Shown piece by piece: positions 1 to 9,732 of a DNA stretch of 64,000 nucleotides; positions within the stretch are counted from its first letter, which is position 1; each line of letters starts with the position of its first letter. Where the stretch lies: contig CAKOYU010000002.1 in the NCBI GenBank assembly GCA_934130975.1, forward strand, positions 124,001 to 188,000, read 5' to 3'. The translations under genes and the position numbers were made by a program. This DNA comes from an uncultured Clostridia bacterium. Lineage in GTDB: Bacteria > Bacillota > Clostridia > TANB77 > CAG-508. The notes beneath the pieces were generated by a model, which saw only the letters and a program-made list of their open reading frames with translations, was not told the DNA's origin and did no database searches.

Positions 1-2
1 CG

Positions 3-563
3 GTCCCAAATGTTCCAAAATTCTTACAAGATGATAATGATATTAAAATTACTAATGCACAAAAAGGTACATTGATACATTTATGCATGCAGAAATTAGA
101 TTTATCAAATAAAAACTATAGATATAGTCAGATTAAAGAACTTATACAAGATTTAGAAAGTAGAAAAATAATAACACATAAAGAAGCTGAGAATATTAAT
201 ATAAATAAGGTTTATCAATTTACAAAATCTAAACTTTGGGAGGAAATGATCCATGCCCATGTGGTACAAAGAGAAAAGGCATTTTATATTAGTATTCCTG
301 CCAAAGAAATTTATCATGAAGATCTTGAAGAAAATGTTTTGGTACAAGGTGTGATAGATTTATATTATATTAATTCTAATAATGAACTTGTATTAGTTGA
401 TTTTAAAACAGACTATGTTGAAGATAGAAATGAAAAGATATTAATAGATAAGTATAAAGTTCAACTGGATTTATACAGAAGAGCATTAGAACAGGCTTTA
501 AATAAAACTGTAAATAAGGTTTATATTTATTCTACTTATTTGGAAAAAGAAATTGAAATGTGA
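3..563 (+). CDS. addA: AddA C-terminal nuclease domain (5' part outside window)
   Basis: This is the 3' end of a gene entering from the left edge. The frame is open from base 3, before any start codon. The visible 186 residues match the RecB-like nuclease domain of AddA, the helicase-nuclease subunit of AddAB that resects double-strand breaks. Visible motifs are the QKGTLIHLCMQ segment with its conserved His, then LVLVDFKTDYV (Asp and Lys of the metal-dependent nuclease site) and QLDLYRRALEQ (the Q-x-x-x-Y motif). The protein ends 40 or so residues later, as the family does. The helicase half cannot be seen. Bases 1-12 match part of a dispersed repeat found elsewhere in the window, but they read through in frame here. 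Confidence 0.85.
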   Translation, partial: VPNVPKFLQDDNDIKITNAQKGTLIHLCMQKLDLSNKNYRYSQIKELIQDLESRKIITHKEAENININKVYQFTKSKLWEEMIHAHVVQREKAFYISIPAKEIYHEDLEENVLVQGVIDLYYINSNNELVLVDFKTDYVEDRNEKILIDKYKVQLDLYRRALEQALNKTVNKVYIYSTYLEKEIEM

Positions 564-622
564 AAAGATTGGGACGGAACAGAAATGATCCCATCGATCC
601 ACAAAACTTCGATTGACATAAT

Positions 623-651
623 TTGACTTTTGGCGAAAAAGGTGATACAAT
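623..651 (+). promoter_or_regulatory. Sigma-A promoter of the 697 gene
   Basis: TTGACT at 623-628 and TACAAT at 646-651 are separated by 17 bases. The site lies 45 bases upstream of the start codon at 697, in a short gap after addA. Just upstream, around 573-595, is a GGGAC...GATCCC segment that may be a decayed relative of the dispersed ACCGGT repeat. Confidence 0.65.
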
Positions 652-696
652 AACAATGTTACTATAAGTGTTTTTTGAAAAGAGGAGACAACAAAC

Positions 697-1179
697 ATGA
701 GAGAAACAAAAATTAGAGAAATCGTACGGGAAAAAGAAGCAATAGAAAATGATTTAAAGAAGATGAACGATTTAAAGTTCGAAGCGTACAAGGTTTTTGA
801 TAATGGATGGGTTATGCCATTGCCAAAAGTTAAAAAGTCATGCGAGGAATCAGGGCCTTGGAGTGAAATCATTAATTGGCATTATGATTCTGGTAAACAT
901 GCCGGATGCTTTTTCCTTAGACATCCAGATGTGATAAAGCAGAATTTTGAAAAATTAGATTCAGCGATTATCAACAGAAAAGAGTTTGAGGAAAATCTTA
1001 GTGAAGCTCGAGAGGATGTAGAAAACTACATAAAAAATCTAGAGGAATCGCTTGAAGAAGTGAAGAAGGAATTGGATGTTGCTTATTATGAGTTTTTACA
1101 GAATGAAACAGGTGAATATAAATGGATCTTTGAACAGCCGTTTATGAAAGGGATTTTGCTCAAGTTTTTAACATTCTAG
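697..1179 (+). CDS. Hypothetical coiled-coil protein, 160 aa
   Basis: I do not recognise this family. The ATG at 697 follows a GAGGAG ribosome site at about 681 and a good promoter, so it looks like a single-gene transcript. The first ~30 residues and residues ~85-130 are charged and helical, likely coiled coil. Between them lies a compact segment rich in Trp, Cys, Gly and His (WVMPLPKV, then SGPWSEIINWHYDSGKHAG). No signal peptide or membrane segment is visible, so it is probably cytoplasmic. Base composition is less AT-biased than in the flanking miaB/mutS genes, with codons such as CGG and GCG, which hints at recent acquisition. No neighbour suggests a role. Confidence 0.6.
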   Translation: MRETKIREIVREKEAIENDLKKMNDLKFEAYKVFDNGWVMPLPKVKKSCEESGPWSEIINWHYDSGKHAGCFFLRHPDVIKQNFEKLDSAIINRKEFEENLSEAREDVENYIKNLEESLEEVKKELDVAYYEFLQNETGEYKWIFEQPFMKGILLKFLTF

Positions 1180-1272
1180 TTGAAATGATTTAGTTGTCTA
1201 ATACAAATAGAGGGGATTTAATTATTCTCTCTATATTTTTTGCTATAACATTTAAAAGGTTACAATTGTACA

Positions 1273-1317
1273 TTTGATCGCTTACGCGGTATTTCAAACA
1301 ATATATTATCAATTTTT
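1273..1317 (+). repeat. Truncated copy of the palindromic core element
   Basis: The segment contains ATCGCTTACGCGGTATTTCA followed by AACAATATATTATCAATTTT. This matches the right-hand third of the elements at 25704-25849 and 34594-34805. The left arm and the first part of the core are missing. It is a decayed or partly deleted copy in the 270-base gap between the 697 gene and miaB. Confidence 0.7.
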
Positions 1318-1341
1318 TATATAACTGTTAATTGTAATTTA

Positions 1342-1376
1342 AAAGAGATTTTGTCAGAAAATCTCTTTATTTTTAG
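1342..1376 (+). terminator. Intrinsic terminator-like hairpin before miaB
   Basis: AAAGAGATTTT (1342-1352) pairs with AAAATCTCTTT (1358-1368) across a 5-base loop, followed by ATTTTTA. It probably ends transcription from the left before miaB begins. Confidence 0.7.
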
Positions 1377-1451
1377 TATAAAATATGATAGAATACCTAA
1401 GATGATAGGAAAAGGAAAGTAAATATAAAAGAAAGGTAGCAATAAAACGGA

Positions 1452-2837
1452 ATGGAAACAAAATACATAGAAAAAGTAAAAGAAATAAATAAAGAAAAGA
1501 AATTAAAATATTACATACTAACAATGGGATGCCAATTAAACGAAAATGACTCAGAAAAACTATGTGGAATGGTAGAAGAGATGGGATACCAACCAACAGA
1601 AGACTACAAAGAAGCGGACTTAGTAATATTCAACACATGTTGTGTAAGAGAAAATGCAGAAGACAAGCTATTCGGGAAATTAGGAGAACTAAAAAAAGTA
1701 AAAGAAACAAGAGGAACAATAATAGCAATAGGTGGATGTATGATGCAGGAAAAACATATAACAGACAAAATACATGAAAGTTACTCATATACAGACATCA
1801 TATTTGGAACACATACATTGCAAAACTTTCCAGAAGATTTATATAAAACATTAGAAACAAAAAAGAAACAACAAGACATATTAGATATAGATGGAGAAGT
1901 ATATGAAGGACTTCCAATAAAAAGAACAAGCAATATAAAAGCATCTGTAACAATAATGTATGGATGTAATAACTTTTGTACATATTGTATAGTTCCATAT
2001 GTACGTGGAAGAGAAAGAAGTAGACATCCAAAAGATATATTAGCAGAAGTAGAAGGACTTGCAAAAGAAGGATATAAAGAAATTACACTATTAGGTCAAA
2101 ATGTAAATTCATATTTAAGAGCAGAAAAATGGAAAGAAGAAGGCAAAGAATATGAAGGAATAAATTCATTTGCGACATTGTTAAGAGCAATAAATAAAAT
2201 TAATGGAATAGAAAGAATAAGATTTGTATCACCACATCCAAAGGACTTTACAGATGATGTAATAGAAGCGATTGCAGACTGTGAAAAAGTTTGCAAACTT
2301 GTACATTTGCCACTTCAATCAGGAAGTACAAATGTATTAAAATTAATGAACAGAAAATATACAAAAGAACAATATTTAGAATTAGTAGAAAAAATGAAAA
2401 AAAGAATACCAAACCTAACACTTTCAACAGATATAATAGTCGGATTTGCAGGAGAAACAGAAGAAGACTTTGAAGATACATTAGATGTTGTAAGAAAAGT
2501 ATGCTTTGAACAAGTTTATATGTTTATATATTCAAGAAGAGTTGGAACACCAGGAGATAAAATGACAAATCAAATTCCAGAAGACATCAAACACAAGAGA
2601 TTTGATAGACTAAAAGAATTAGTAGAAAGTCAAATTGCAGAAAATAATCAAAAATATATAGGAACAATTCAAAAAGTGCTAGTAGAAGGACCAAGTAAAA
2701 ACAATCCAGATTTATTAACTGGAAGAACAGACAGTAATAAAGTAGTGATTTTTGAGGGAAGTTCTGAACTAAAAGATCAAATTATAGACTTAAAAATAGT
2801 TTCAGAACATATGTGGTATTTAAAAGGAGAAAGATAA
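1452..2837 (+). CDS. miaB: tRNA-2-methylthio-N6-dimethylallyladenosine synthase MiaB
   Basis: MiaB is a radical-SAM methylthiotransferase that adds a methylthio group to i6A37 of tRNAs reading UNN codons. The 461-residue length is normal for the family. The N-terminal UPF0004 domain shows the three cluster cysteines in GCQLNEND (C27), NTCCVREN (C63) and GCMMQ (C96). The radical-SAM motif is GCNNFCTYC, with C172, C176 and C179. A C-terminal TRAM domain follows after residue ~390. The start at 1452 gives the expected short N-terminal extension and follows a GAAAGGTAG site. One base separates its stop from mutS, so the two are co-transcribed, an arrangement common in Clostridia. Confidence 0.96.
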   Translation: METKYIEKVKEINKEKKLKYYILTMGCQLNENDSEKLCGMVEEMGYQPTEDYKEADLVIFNTCCVRENAEDKLFGKLGELKKVKETRGTIIAIGGCMMQEKHITDKIHESYSYTDIIFGTHTLQNFPEDLYKTLETKKKQQDILDIDGEVYEGLPIKRTSNIKASVTIMYGCNNFCTYCIVPYVRGRERSRHPKDILAEVEGLAKEGYKEITLLGQNVNSYLRAEKWKEEGKEYEGINSFATLLRAINKINGIERIRFVSPHPKDFTDDVIEAIADCEKVCKLVHLPLQSGSTNVLKLMNRKYTKEQYLELVEKMKKRIPNLTLSTDIIVGFAGETEEDFEDTLDVVRKVCFEQVYMFIYSRRVGTPGDKMTNQIPEDIKHKRFDRLKELVESQIAENNQKYIGTIQKVLVEGPSKNNPDLLTGRTDSNKVVIFEGSSELKDQIIDLKIVSEHMWYLKGER

Positions 2838-2838
2838 A

Positions 2839-5478
2839 ATGGCACAAACAATAGCAGAAATTGAAGATAGATCAGTAATATCACCAATGATGCAAAAATA
2901 TATAGAAACAAAAGAAGCAAATAAAGATTGCATATTATTTTACAGATTAGGCGATTTTTACGAAATGTTTTTTGAAGATGCATTAATAGCTGCAAGAGAA
3001 CTTGAAATAACATTAACAGGAAAAGACTGTGGATTGCCGGAAAGAGCTCCAATGGCGGGAATTCCACATCACGCAGCAGAAGTGTATGCAGAAAAATTAA
3101 TAGAAAAAGGATATAAGGTTGCTATTTGCGAACAACTAGAAGACCCTAAAACAGCAAAAGGAATTGTAAAAAGAGGCGTAATAAGAATACTTACACCTGG
3201 AACAATAGTAGAAAGTAATTTGCTAGAAGAAAAGAAAAACAATTATATAATGAGCATTTGCAAAAGTGGAATTTATTTTGGAATAAGCATATGTGATATT
3301 TCAACAGGAGAATTTTATAGTAGTGAAATCAAGAGCGAAAACAACTTTGCATTATTATTAGACGAAATAGCAAGATTTGCACCATCAGAAATAATTGCAA
3401 ACTCAATGATGTTTGAATGTCAAGAAGAAATGGATAAAATACGTGAAAGATTTTCTATGTATATGAGTAGATTTAGTGATAAATTTTTTACAGACGAAGT
3501 TGGAAATTTAGCATTAGATTATAACATATTAGAAAATAAAAGAGAAGTAACAAATCTAAAAGAAAAGCCATTAGCAGTTAAATCAATAAATGCATTGTTA
3601 GAGTATTTAAATGAAACTCAAATGACAAGCTTAGAACATATAAATACAATAACAATTTATAATTTATCAAAATATATGGCATTAGACATCAATGCAAGAA
3701 GAAATCTAGAAATAACAGAAAAGATGAGAGATAAAAGCAAAAAAGGAACATTGCTTTGGGTGTTAGATAAAACATCAACATCTATGGGAGGACGTTTACT
3801 AAGAAGATGGCTAAATGACCCTCTTTTGGAAGTTAAAGATATTCAAGAAAGATTAGATGCTGTAAAGGAACTAAAAGACAATATGATGCTTAGAGGCGAG
3901 ATTACAGATACACTAAAGAAAGTATATGATATAGAACGTCTTGCAGGAAAGATGACATATGGTAATGCAAATGCAAGAGATATGATAACACTAAAAAATT
4001 CACTAGAAAGATTACCAGAAGTAAAGAGTGTTCTAGCAACATGCCAGTCAGATAAACTAAAAGAATTGTATGAAAATTTAGATGAATTAAAAGATGTATT
4101 TGCATTAATAGAAAAATCAATTGTAGAAGATCCGCCTATGACAATAAAAGATGGTGGAATAATTAAACTAGGATATGACGAAGAAATAGATACATTGAAA
4201 CGAGCTTCAACAGAAGGTAAGACTTGGCTTGCCAAACTAGAAGCTGATGAAAAAGAAAAGACAGGAATTAAAACTTTAAAAGTTGGATATAACAAGGTAT
4301 TTGGATATTATATAGAAGTTTCAAAGTCATTTGTATCACAAGTACCTGAAAGATTTATTAGAAAGCAAACACTAACAACAGGAGAAAGATATATAACAGA
4401 AGAATTAAAAACAATAGAAAATCAAATTTTAGGTGCTGAAGAAAAGGTTGTAAATCTTGAATATAATGCATTTGTGGAAATAAGAACAGAAATTGCTAAA
4501 AATATAAAGAGATTACAAAAAACAGCAAATGTAGTATCAACATTAGATGTTTTAGCTTCATTTGCACAAGTTGCAGAAGATATGAATTATTGTATGCCTG
4601 TTGTAAAAGATGATGGAATTATTAATATAAAAGAAGGTAGACATCCAGTAATTGAGAAAATGATAGGAAGCGGAAACTTTGTACCAAATGATACTTATCT
4701 TGATAAAGATGGGGATAGATTAGCGATAATTACAGGTCCTAATATGGCAGGTAAATCTACATATATGAGACAAGTTGCACTAATTACACTAATGGCACAA
4801 GTAGGAAGCTTTGTACCGGCAACAGAGGCACAAATCGGAGTAGTAGACAAAATCTTTACAAGAGTTGGAGCATCTGACGATTTAAGTATGGGACAAAGTA
4901 CATTTATGGTAGAGATGATGGAAGTTGCAACTATTTTAAAAGAAGCAACAGAAAATAGTTTGGTTATATTGGATGAAATAGGAAGAGGAACTTCAACATA
5001 TGACGGACTTTCTATTGCATGGGCTGTTGCAGAATATATTGCAAATAAAGAAAAATGTGGTGCTAAAACATTATTTGCAACACATTATCATGAATTAATA
5101 GAACTTGCAGACAAACAAGAAGGGATAAAAAATTATTCAATTGCAGTAAAAGAAAAAGGAGAAGATATTATCTTTTTAAGAAAGATTGTTGAAGGTGGAA
5201 CAGATGAAAGCTATGGTATACACGTTGCGCGTCTTGCAGGTGTTCCAAAGGTTGTTACTAAAAGAGCAGACGAAATTCTAACAAGCTTGGAAAGAAAGAG
5301 TATGCTTTCTGGTAAGAAACAGGAGAAGGAAAATAAGAAGGTTGTTGAGGGGCAATTTGATATGTTTAATTTTAAATTAGCAGAAATTGCTCATGAAATT
5401 GATAAAATTGATTTGAATGAACTTACTCCTATTGATGCTCTTAATACTTTGGTTAGAATTAAAGAGAAAATGAAATAA
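2839..5478 (+). CDS. mutS: DNA mismatch repair protein MutS
   Basis: MutS binds mismatched DNA and starts post-replicative repair. The 879 residues cover the full family layout: mismatch-recognition domain with the F-x-E motif (F40, E42 in RLGDFYEMFF), connector, lever and clamp domains, then the ATPase domain. The ATPase shows Walker A GPNMAGKSTY near residue 635 and LVILDEIGRGTSTYDG as Walker B and signature. The C-terminal helical tail, used for MutL contact or oligomerisation, is present. It follows miaB directly; mutL is not in the window. A strong terminator follows. Confidence 0.97.
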   Translation: MAQTIAEIEDRSVISPMMQKYIETKEANKDCILFYRLGDFYEMFFEDALIAARELEITLTGKDCGLPERAPMAGIPHHAAEVYAEKLIEKGYKVAICEQLEDPKTAKGIVKRGVIRILTPGTIVESNLLEEKKNNYIMSICKSGIYFGISICDISTGEFYSSEIKSENNFALLLDEIARFAPSEIIANSMMFECQEEMDKIRERFSMYMSRFSDKFFTDEVGNLALDYNILENKREVTNLKEKPLAVKSINALLEYLNETQMTSLEHINTITIYNLSKYMALDINARRNLEITEKMRDKSKKGTLLWVLDKTSTSMGGRLLRRWLNDPLLEVKDIQERLDAVKELKDNMMLRGEITDTLKKVYDIERLAGKMTYGNANARDMITLKNSLERLPEVKSVLATCQSDKLKELYENLDELKDVFALIEKSIVEDPPMTIKDGGIIKLGYDEEIDTLKRASTEGKTWLAKLEADEKEKTGIKTLKVGYNKVFGYYIEVSKSFVSQVPERFIRKQTLTTGERYITEELKTIENQILGAEEKVVNLEYNAFVEIRTEIAKNIKRLQKTANVVSTLDVLASFAQVAEDMNYCMPVVKDDGIINIKEGRHPVIEKMIGSGNFVPNDTYLDKDGDRLAIITGPNMAGKSTYMRQVALITLMAQVGSFVPATEAQIGVVDKIFTRVGASDDLSMGQSTFMVEMMEVATILKEATENSLVILDEIGRGTSTYDGLSIAWAVAEYIANKEKCGAKTLFATHYHELIELADKQEGIKNYSIAVKEKGEDIIFLRKIVEGGTDESYGIHVARLAGVPKVVTKRADEILTSLERKSMLSGKKQEKENKKVVEGQFDMFNFKLAEIAHEIDKIDLNELTPIDALNTLVRIKEKMK

Positions 5479-5497
5479 AAATTATTGATAAATGGAA

Positions 5498-5528
5498 AGG
5501 CTATCGCTTGTTAGAGTGATAGCTTTTT
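5498..5528 (+). terminator. Terminator after mutS
   Basis: GGCTATCGCT and AGAGTGATAGCT form a hairpin with a short loop, followed by TTTTT. It ends the miaB-mutS transcript. Confidence 0.8.
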
Positions 5529-5554
5529 ACTTACAATTTATAAAAAATAAGGTA

Positions 5555-5583
5555 TTGCATAAAAATATAAGAAATGATACAAT
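5555..5583 (+). promoter_or_regulatory. Promoter of the vanW operon
   Basis: TTGCAT (5555-5560) and TACAAT (5578-5583) have a 17-base spacer. The site is 49 bases upstream of the vanW start and just after the mutS terminator. Confidence 0.65.
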
Positions 5584-5631
5584 GAATTCGAAAATAAAGA
5601 GAAAACATGTCGAAAATTTAAGGGGAAAAAG

Positions 5632-6474
5632 ATGAAAAGAAACAAAAAAAGAAAGTTATTTTGCGAATATGGACCAGTTTTTTATAAAATATCATTAATA
5701 AAAGAAACACTAAAGAAAGATTTAAAAGATCTAAAAGCAGGGAGAAAATTTGCAAAAAAGAAAAATAAGAACAACTTTGAATACATATGGAAAGGCGATG
5801 CCAAAATTCTATTAAGAAATTTGCATGGAATAGATATGCAATTACAAAAAAACAAAGTTGTAAATTTACAGTTAGCAAGTAAAAAAATAGATGGAATTAT
5901 AATAAAACCAGGAGAAGAATTCTCGTTTTGGAATTTAGTAGGTAATGCAACAAAAAGAAAAGGATACTTAGAAGGGTTAGTTATTAGTAATAGTAAGATG
6001 AAAAAAGGAGTAGGAGGAGGACTTTGCCAAATGGCCAATATGATACATTGGTTAGTATTACACACTCCTTTAGAAGTAACAGAAATGCATCATCATTCAG
6101 ATGCATTATTTCCAGATGTAAAAAGAAGAGTGCCATTTGGAACAGGGACATCAATCTGTTATAAGGCCTTAGACTATAGATTTAAGAATGTAACTAAATA
6201 TCCAGTTCAAATTAGAGTGTGGTTAGATGAAACAATGTTATATGGAGAAATTAGAAGCACAGAACCACTTAAAGAAAAATATAAAATTGTAGAAGAAGAT
6301 AGTCATTATGCTAAAGAAGATGACGGAATATTTTACAGGAATAGCAAAGTATATAGAATAATTACTGACAAAGAAACAAAACAAGAAATAAAAAAAGAAT
6401 TAATACTAAATAATCATTCCAAAGTTATGTATGATTATAATTTAATACCAAAAGAAGAAATTAGGATGAATTAA
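5632..6474 (+). CDS. VanW family protein
   Basis: This 280-residue protein carries a VanW domain over roughly residues 75-220. The typical segments are visible: PGEEFSFWNLVG, GVGGGLCQMANMIHW and HHHSDALFPDVKRRVPFGTG. VanW proteins occur in some glycopeptide-resistance clusters and in many cell-envelope loci, but their biochemical role is unknown. There is no signal peptide. RBS AGGGG precedes the ATG at 5632. The gene leads an operon: its TAA is followed immediately by the ATG of an adenylation enzyme. There are no other van genes nearby, so a vancomycin-resistance role is not supported; envelope or surface-polymer modification is a better guess. Confidence 0.85.
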   Translation: MKRNKKRKLFCEYGPVFYKISLIKETLKKDLKDLKAGRKFAKKKNKNNFEYIWKGDAKILLRNLHGIDMQLQKNKVVNLQLASKKIDGIIIKPGEEFSFWNLVGNATKRKGYLEGLVISNSKMKKGVGGGLCQMANMIHWLVLHTPLEVTEMHHHSDALFPDVKRRVPFGTGTSICYKALDYRFKNVTKYPVQIRVWLDETMLYGEIRSTEPLKEKYKIVEEDSHYAKEDDGIFYRNSKVYRIITDKETKQEIKKELILNNHSKVMYDYNLIPKEEIRMN

Positions 6475-7947
6475 ATGATTTTAGATGAAATATTAAAAAA
6501 CTTAAAAAGTAAAAAAGAAGATAGAGCATATACGACAAATAACCAAAGTTATTCTTATGCTGAACTTTATCAATACATTTGTAATATATACCAATTTATA
6601 TTGTTAAATAATAAAGATAAAAAGCCCATTATAGTGTATGGACATAAAGAAATTTATATGAAAACTACTTTTTTAGCATGTTCATTTGCAGGAGTAGCTT
6701 ATGTACCAATTGATGAGAGTATCCCCAAAGAAAGAATTGATTTAATTATAAAACAAGTAAATCCATATTGCATCTTTGGAGAGTTAGAAAGTAATCAATG
6801 TAAAAATATTTCTAAAAAGCAAATTTATGAAATGATGAAGGATGAAACATTTAATGAAATTGAGCGAATTTACTTAAAGGCTGATGACATATATTATATC
6901 ATTTTCACATCAGGTAGTACTGGTGTACCTAAAGGAGTAAAAGTAACTTACGAGAATTTGGATTCTTGTATTAATTGGCTAAAAGAAATAACAAAAGCAG
7001 AAAATGAAATAATATTAAATCAAGCAAATTTTTCATTTGATTTATCAGTGGCAGACTTATACTTAAGTGTAGTAAGTGGAAGTGAACACTTTATATTAGA
7101 AGACAATATGTTGTTTGACTTTTCAAATATTTTTAAACAACTAGAACAAAGCAATGCAACTATAGCTGTAATGACGCCATCACTTGTAGATTTGCTATTA
7201 ATAGATAAAAAATTTGGAGAAGAAATATTACCAAATTTAAAAACTATAATTTTTTGTGGAGAAACATTATTAAAAACAACAATTCAGAAGTTATATAAAC
7301 GATTTACAGATATAAAAATTATAAATTGCTATGGGCCAACAGAATGTACATTTGCAGTAACCAGTATAGAAATAACGCCAGAAATATTAGAACAAGAAAA
7401 TGTACCAATAGGAAAGCCAAAAACAAATGTAGAAATAAAAATATTAGATGAAAATAGAAGATCTTTACCGGATAATCAAGTTGGAGAAATTTTGATATTA
7501 GGAGATAGTGTTGCAAAAGGATATTTAGGAGAAGCAAAAGAACAAACATTTATAGACTATAATGGAAAAAGAGCATATTTAACAGGAGACTTAGGATATT
7601 GGAGTAATGGGAATTTATATTATAAATGCAGAAAAGATAAGCAAATAAAGTATAAAGGATATAGAATAGAGTTATCTGATATAGAAAAAAATCTTTATGA
7701 TTTAAACTATTTTGAAAAAGTAAAAGTTATAGAAAAAATATCTGAAGAAAATAAAGTGATTAAGTTAATTGCTTTTGTAAAATTAAAAAATAATATAAAT
7801 AAAACTGAAATAGAAATAAAAAAAGAGTTGGCGTCGAGACTACCAGAATATATGAGGCCAAGTATTAAGATATTAGAGGAATTTCCGATAAATAATAACG
7901 GAAAAACAGATATTGCAAAATTAAGGGGAATAGTAAATGGAAGATAA
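6475..7947 (+). CDS. DltA/NRPS-type adenylation enzyme (amino acid-AMP ligase)
   Basis: The 490 residues form a stand-alone ANL-superfamily adenylation domain, similar in size to DltA (D-alanine:carrier protein ligase). The core motifs appear in order: A3 FTSGSTGVPKGVK near residue 146, A5 NCYGPTECTF near 283, A7 YLTGDLGYW near 367, A8 KQIKYKGYRIELSDIEKNL, and the catalytic lysine of A10 in NNNGKTD near 475. It should activate an amino or aryl acid and load it on the carrier protein encoded next, with which it overlaps by 11 bases. The partners DltB and DltD, needed for teichoic acid D-alanylation, are not in this cluster. The substrate cannot be read from sequence by eye. Confidence 0.88.
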   Translation: MILDEILKNLKSKKEDRAYTTNNQSYSYAELYQYICNIYQFILLNNKDKKPIIVYGHKEIYMKTTFLACSFAGVAYVPIDESIPKERIDLIIKQVNPYCIFGELESNQCKNISKKQIYEMMKDETFNEIERIYLKADDIYYIIFTSGSTGVPKGVKVTYENLDSCINWLKEITKAENEIILNQANFSFDLSVADLYLSVVSGSEHFILEDNMLFDFSNIFKQLEQSNATIAVMTPSLVDLLLIDKKFGEEILPNLKTIIFCGETLLKTTIQKLYKRFTDIKIINCYGPTECTFAVTSIEITPEILEQENVPIGKPKTNVEIKILDENRRSLPDNQVGEILILGDSVAKGYLGEAKEQTFIDYNGKRAYLTGDLGYWSNGNLYYKCRKDKQIKYKGYRIELSDIEKNLYDLNYFEKVKVIEKISEENKVIKLIAFVKLKNNINKTEIEIKKELASRLPEYMRPSIKILEEFPINNNGKTDIAKLRGIVNGR

Positions 7948-8194
7948 AATTATTAATATAATTGCAGAAGTATGTGAAAATGAAGGAATAAAAGATAATT
8001 TAGATATAGATTTAATAGAAAATGAAATATTAGATTCTTTAGCTTTTATAAATTTGATATCAAGACTTGAGGATGAGTTTGATATTGAAATACAGCCAAC
8101 ACAAGTAGAACCAGATACTTGGAGAAATATTAATTCTATAGTTGAGTTAGTTAAAAGCTATACTAAAGAATGGAGTAACAATGGAAAAAATTAA
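7937..8194 (+). CDS. Acyl/peptidyl carrier protein (DltC-like)
   Basis: This acidic 85-residue protein has carrier-protein size and the phosphopantetheine site EILDSLAFI, with Ser34 as the modified residue. The helical pattern and the C-terminal DTWRNINSIVELVKSY helix fit the fold. It overlaps the adenylation gene upstream by 11 bases and the membrane protein downstream by 14 bases, implying translational coupling. It is the likely acceptor for the residue activated by the upstream enzyme. DltC is the closest functional parallel, but an ACP or PCP of a different surface pathway is equally possible. Confidence 0.85.
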   Translation: MEDKIINIIAEVCENEGIKDNLDIDLIENEILDSLAFINLISRLEDEFDIEIQPTQVEPDTWRNINSIVELVKSYTKEWSNNGKN

Positions 8195-9732
8195 AGAAAA
8201 AAATATTTTAGCTAAAATAACAGAAGTATATATAGTAGTGATGATAATGCTATTTCCTTTATTAGTAGACTCGACAGGTTTTTTTAGGATTTTGGAGGCT
8301 AAATATAGTTATTTTTTAATTATAAATACAATTTATATTTCAGTTTTATTTATAACGATACTATATTATTGGTTCTTTAAAAATACAAATATTTTTAAAG
8401 AAATAAGGATACACAAAATTCAATGGGCGGTAATAGTGTTTTTAATAATAAATATAATTTCAACTATATTATCTCCATTTTTTAAAGAATATAACTTATT
8501 TGTTGGAGTTGGAAGAGCAGAAGGACTGATAAGCATAACTATGTATTGTTTGAGTTTTTTGAATATTACTATGTTTGGAGAATTTAAAAAGAGATATAAT
8601 GTGTATTTTTCAGTAGCTTCAATAATGGTAAGTTCAATAGCAATACTTCAGTATATAGGATTTAATCCTTTTAATATGTATCAAAATGGAATTGGAACAC
8701 ATAATGTGAGTTTTATAGGTACAATTGGCAATATTGCTTTTGTATCAGCATTTTATTGCATATATTTAACAATTTCAATGGCATCATATGTATTTATAGA
8801 AGAAGATAAAAAATATATAAAAATAATACATTTACTTTCAATATATATGGGATTTTTTATATTTGAAGTTTTAGATGTATTAGGAGGAGCGGTAGCATTT
8901 TGTGGAACCTTAGTTTTAACAATTCCTTTTATAATAACTAATAGTAAAAGGTTATCTCGACTATTAATTGTTGGGGCAATGATTATATTAGGATACTTAA
9001 CTAATATAATAGTAAATCCAGTATATTATTATGATATAGGAAAACTTAAATTAGATTTTCAAATAAATGAAATTGCAATAGCATTATTAGCAGTTATAGT
9101 GATATTTATAGGATTAGCACATGTTCTAAAAAATAGAGAATTTGATATCTCTAAAAACAAAAAGGTAATAAAACTATTTTATCTAGCTTTAGTTTTATGT
9201 GTAGTTATAGGTGTTGCTACAATATATTTTGTGAATTTTTCAGATGGATTTTTATATGAAATACATGAGATATTGCATGGAAATTTGGATGATGATTTTG
9301 GAACATATAGGATATTCTTATGGAAAAGAAGTCTATCATTGGTAAAAGATTATCCAATTATTCGGAACAGGTCCAGATACATTTGCAATAAGATTTATGG
9401 ATAAATATACGCAAGATGTAGCAAGCTTAGGAGAACTTACAATAAATGATACTGCGGCAAATAATTATTTGACAATTTTAGTTAATACAGGATTTTTGGG
9501 ACTAATATCTTATTTAGTTTATATTATTTTACAAATAATAAATGGATTGAAAAATATTAATAAATATTCAGTAATATTTTTTATAGCGTTTATTTGTTAT
9601 TTAATACAAGATTGCTTCAATTTATGGGTAGTAATAGTAACACCAATATTTTGGATACTAATGGCTTTAGTGTTTATAAGCACAAATGCCAACACAAATG
9701 AAAGGGGAAAAGAAGATGAAAGAAAAATTTAA
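8181..9732 (+). pseudogene. O-antigen ligase/Wzy-like membrane protein, frameshifted
   Basis: Two overlapping frames encode one multi-pass membrane protein of about 515 residues. The first (8181-9404) has about nine hydrophobic segments and ends in an out-of-place tail. The second (9397-9732) continues the homology. In the +1 frame from 9361 the sequence reads FGTGPDTFAIRFMDKY, the glycine-rich segment typical of this family, so one extra base lies at about 9357-9361 (CCAATTATTCGG). The rest of the gene is intact and begins with coupled overlap to the carrier protein. It may be a genuine inactivation or phase variant, or an assembly error. Family members join or polymerise surface glycans on undecaprenyl lipid, which would fit a surface-polymer operon. 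Confidence 0.75.

Noticed and set aside
5632..6474. VanW as part of a vancomycin-resistance cluster
   Set aside because: No vanH, vanA/B-type ligase, vanX, vanR or vanS is adjacent; the neighbours indicate a surface-polymer operon.
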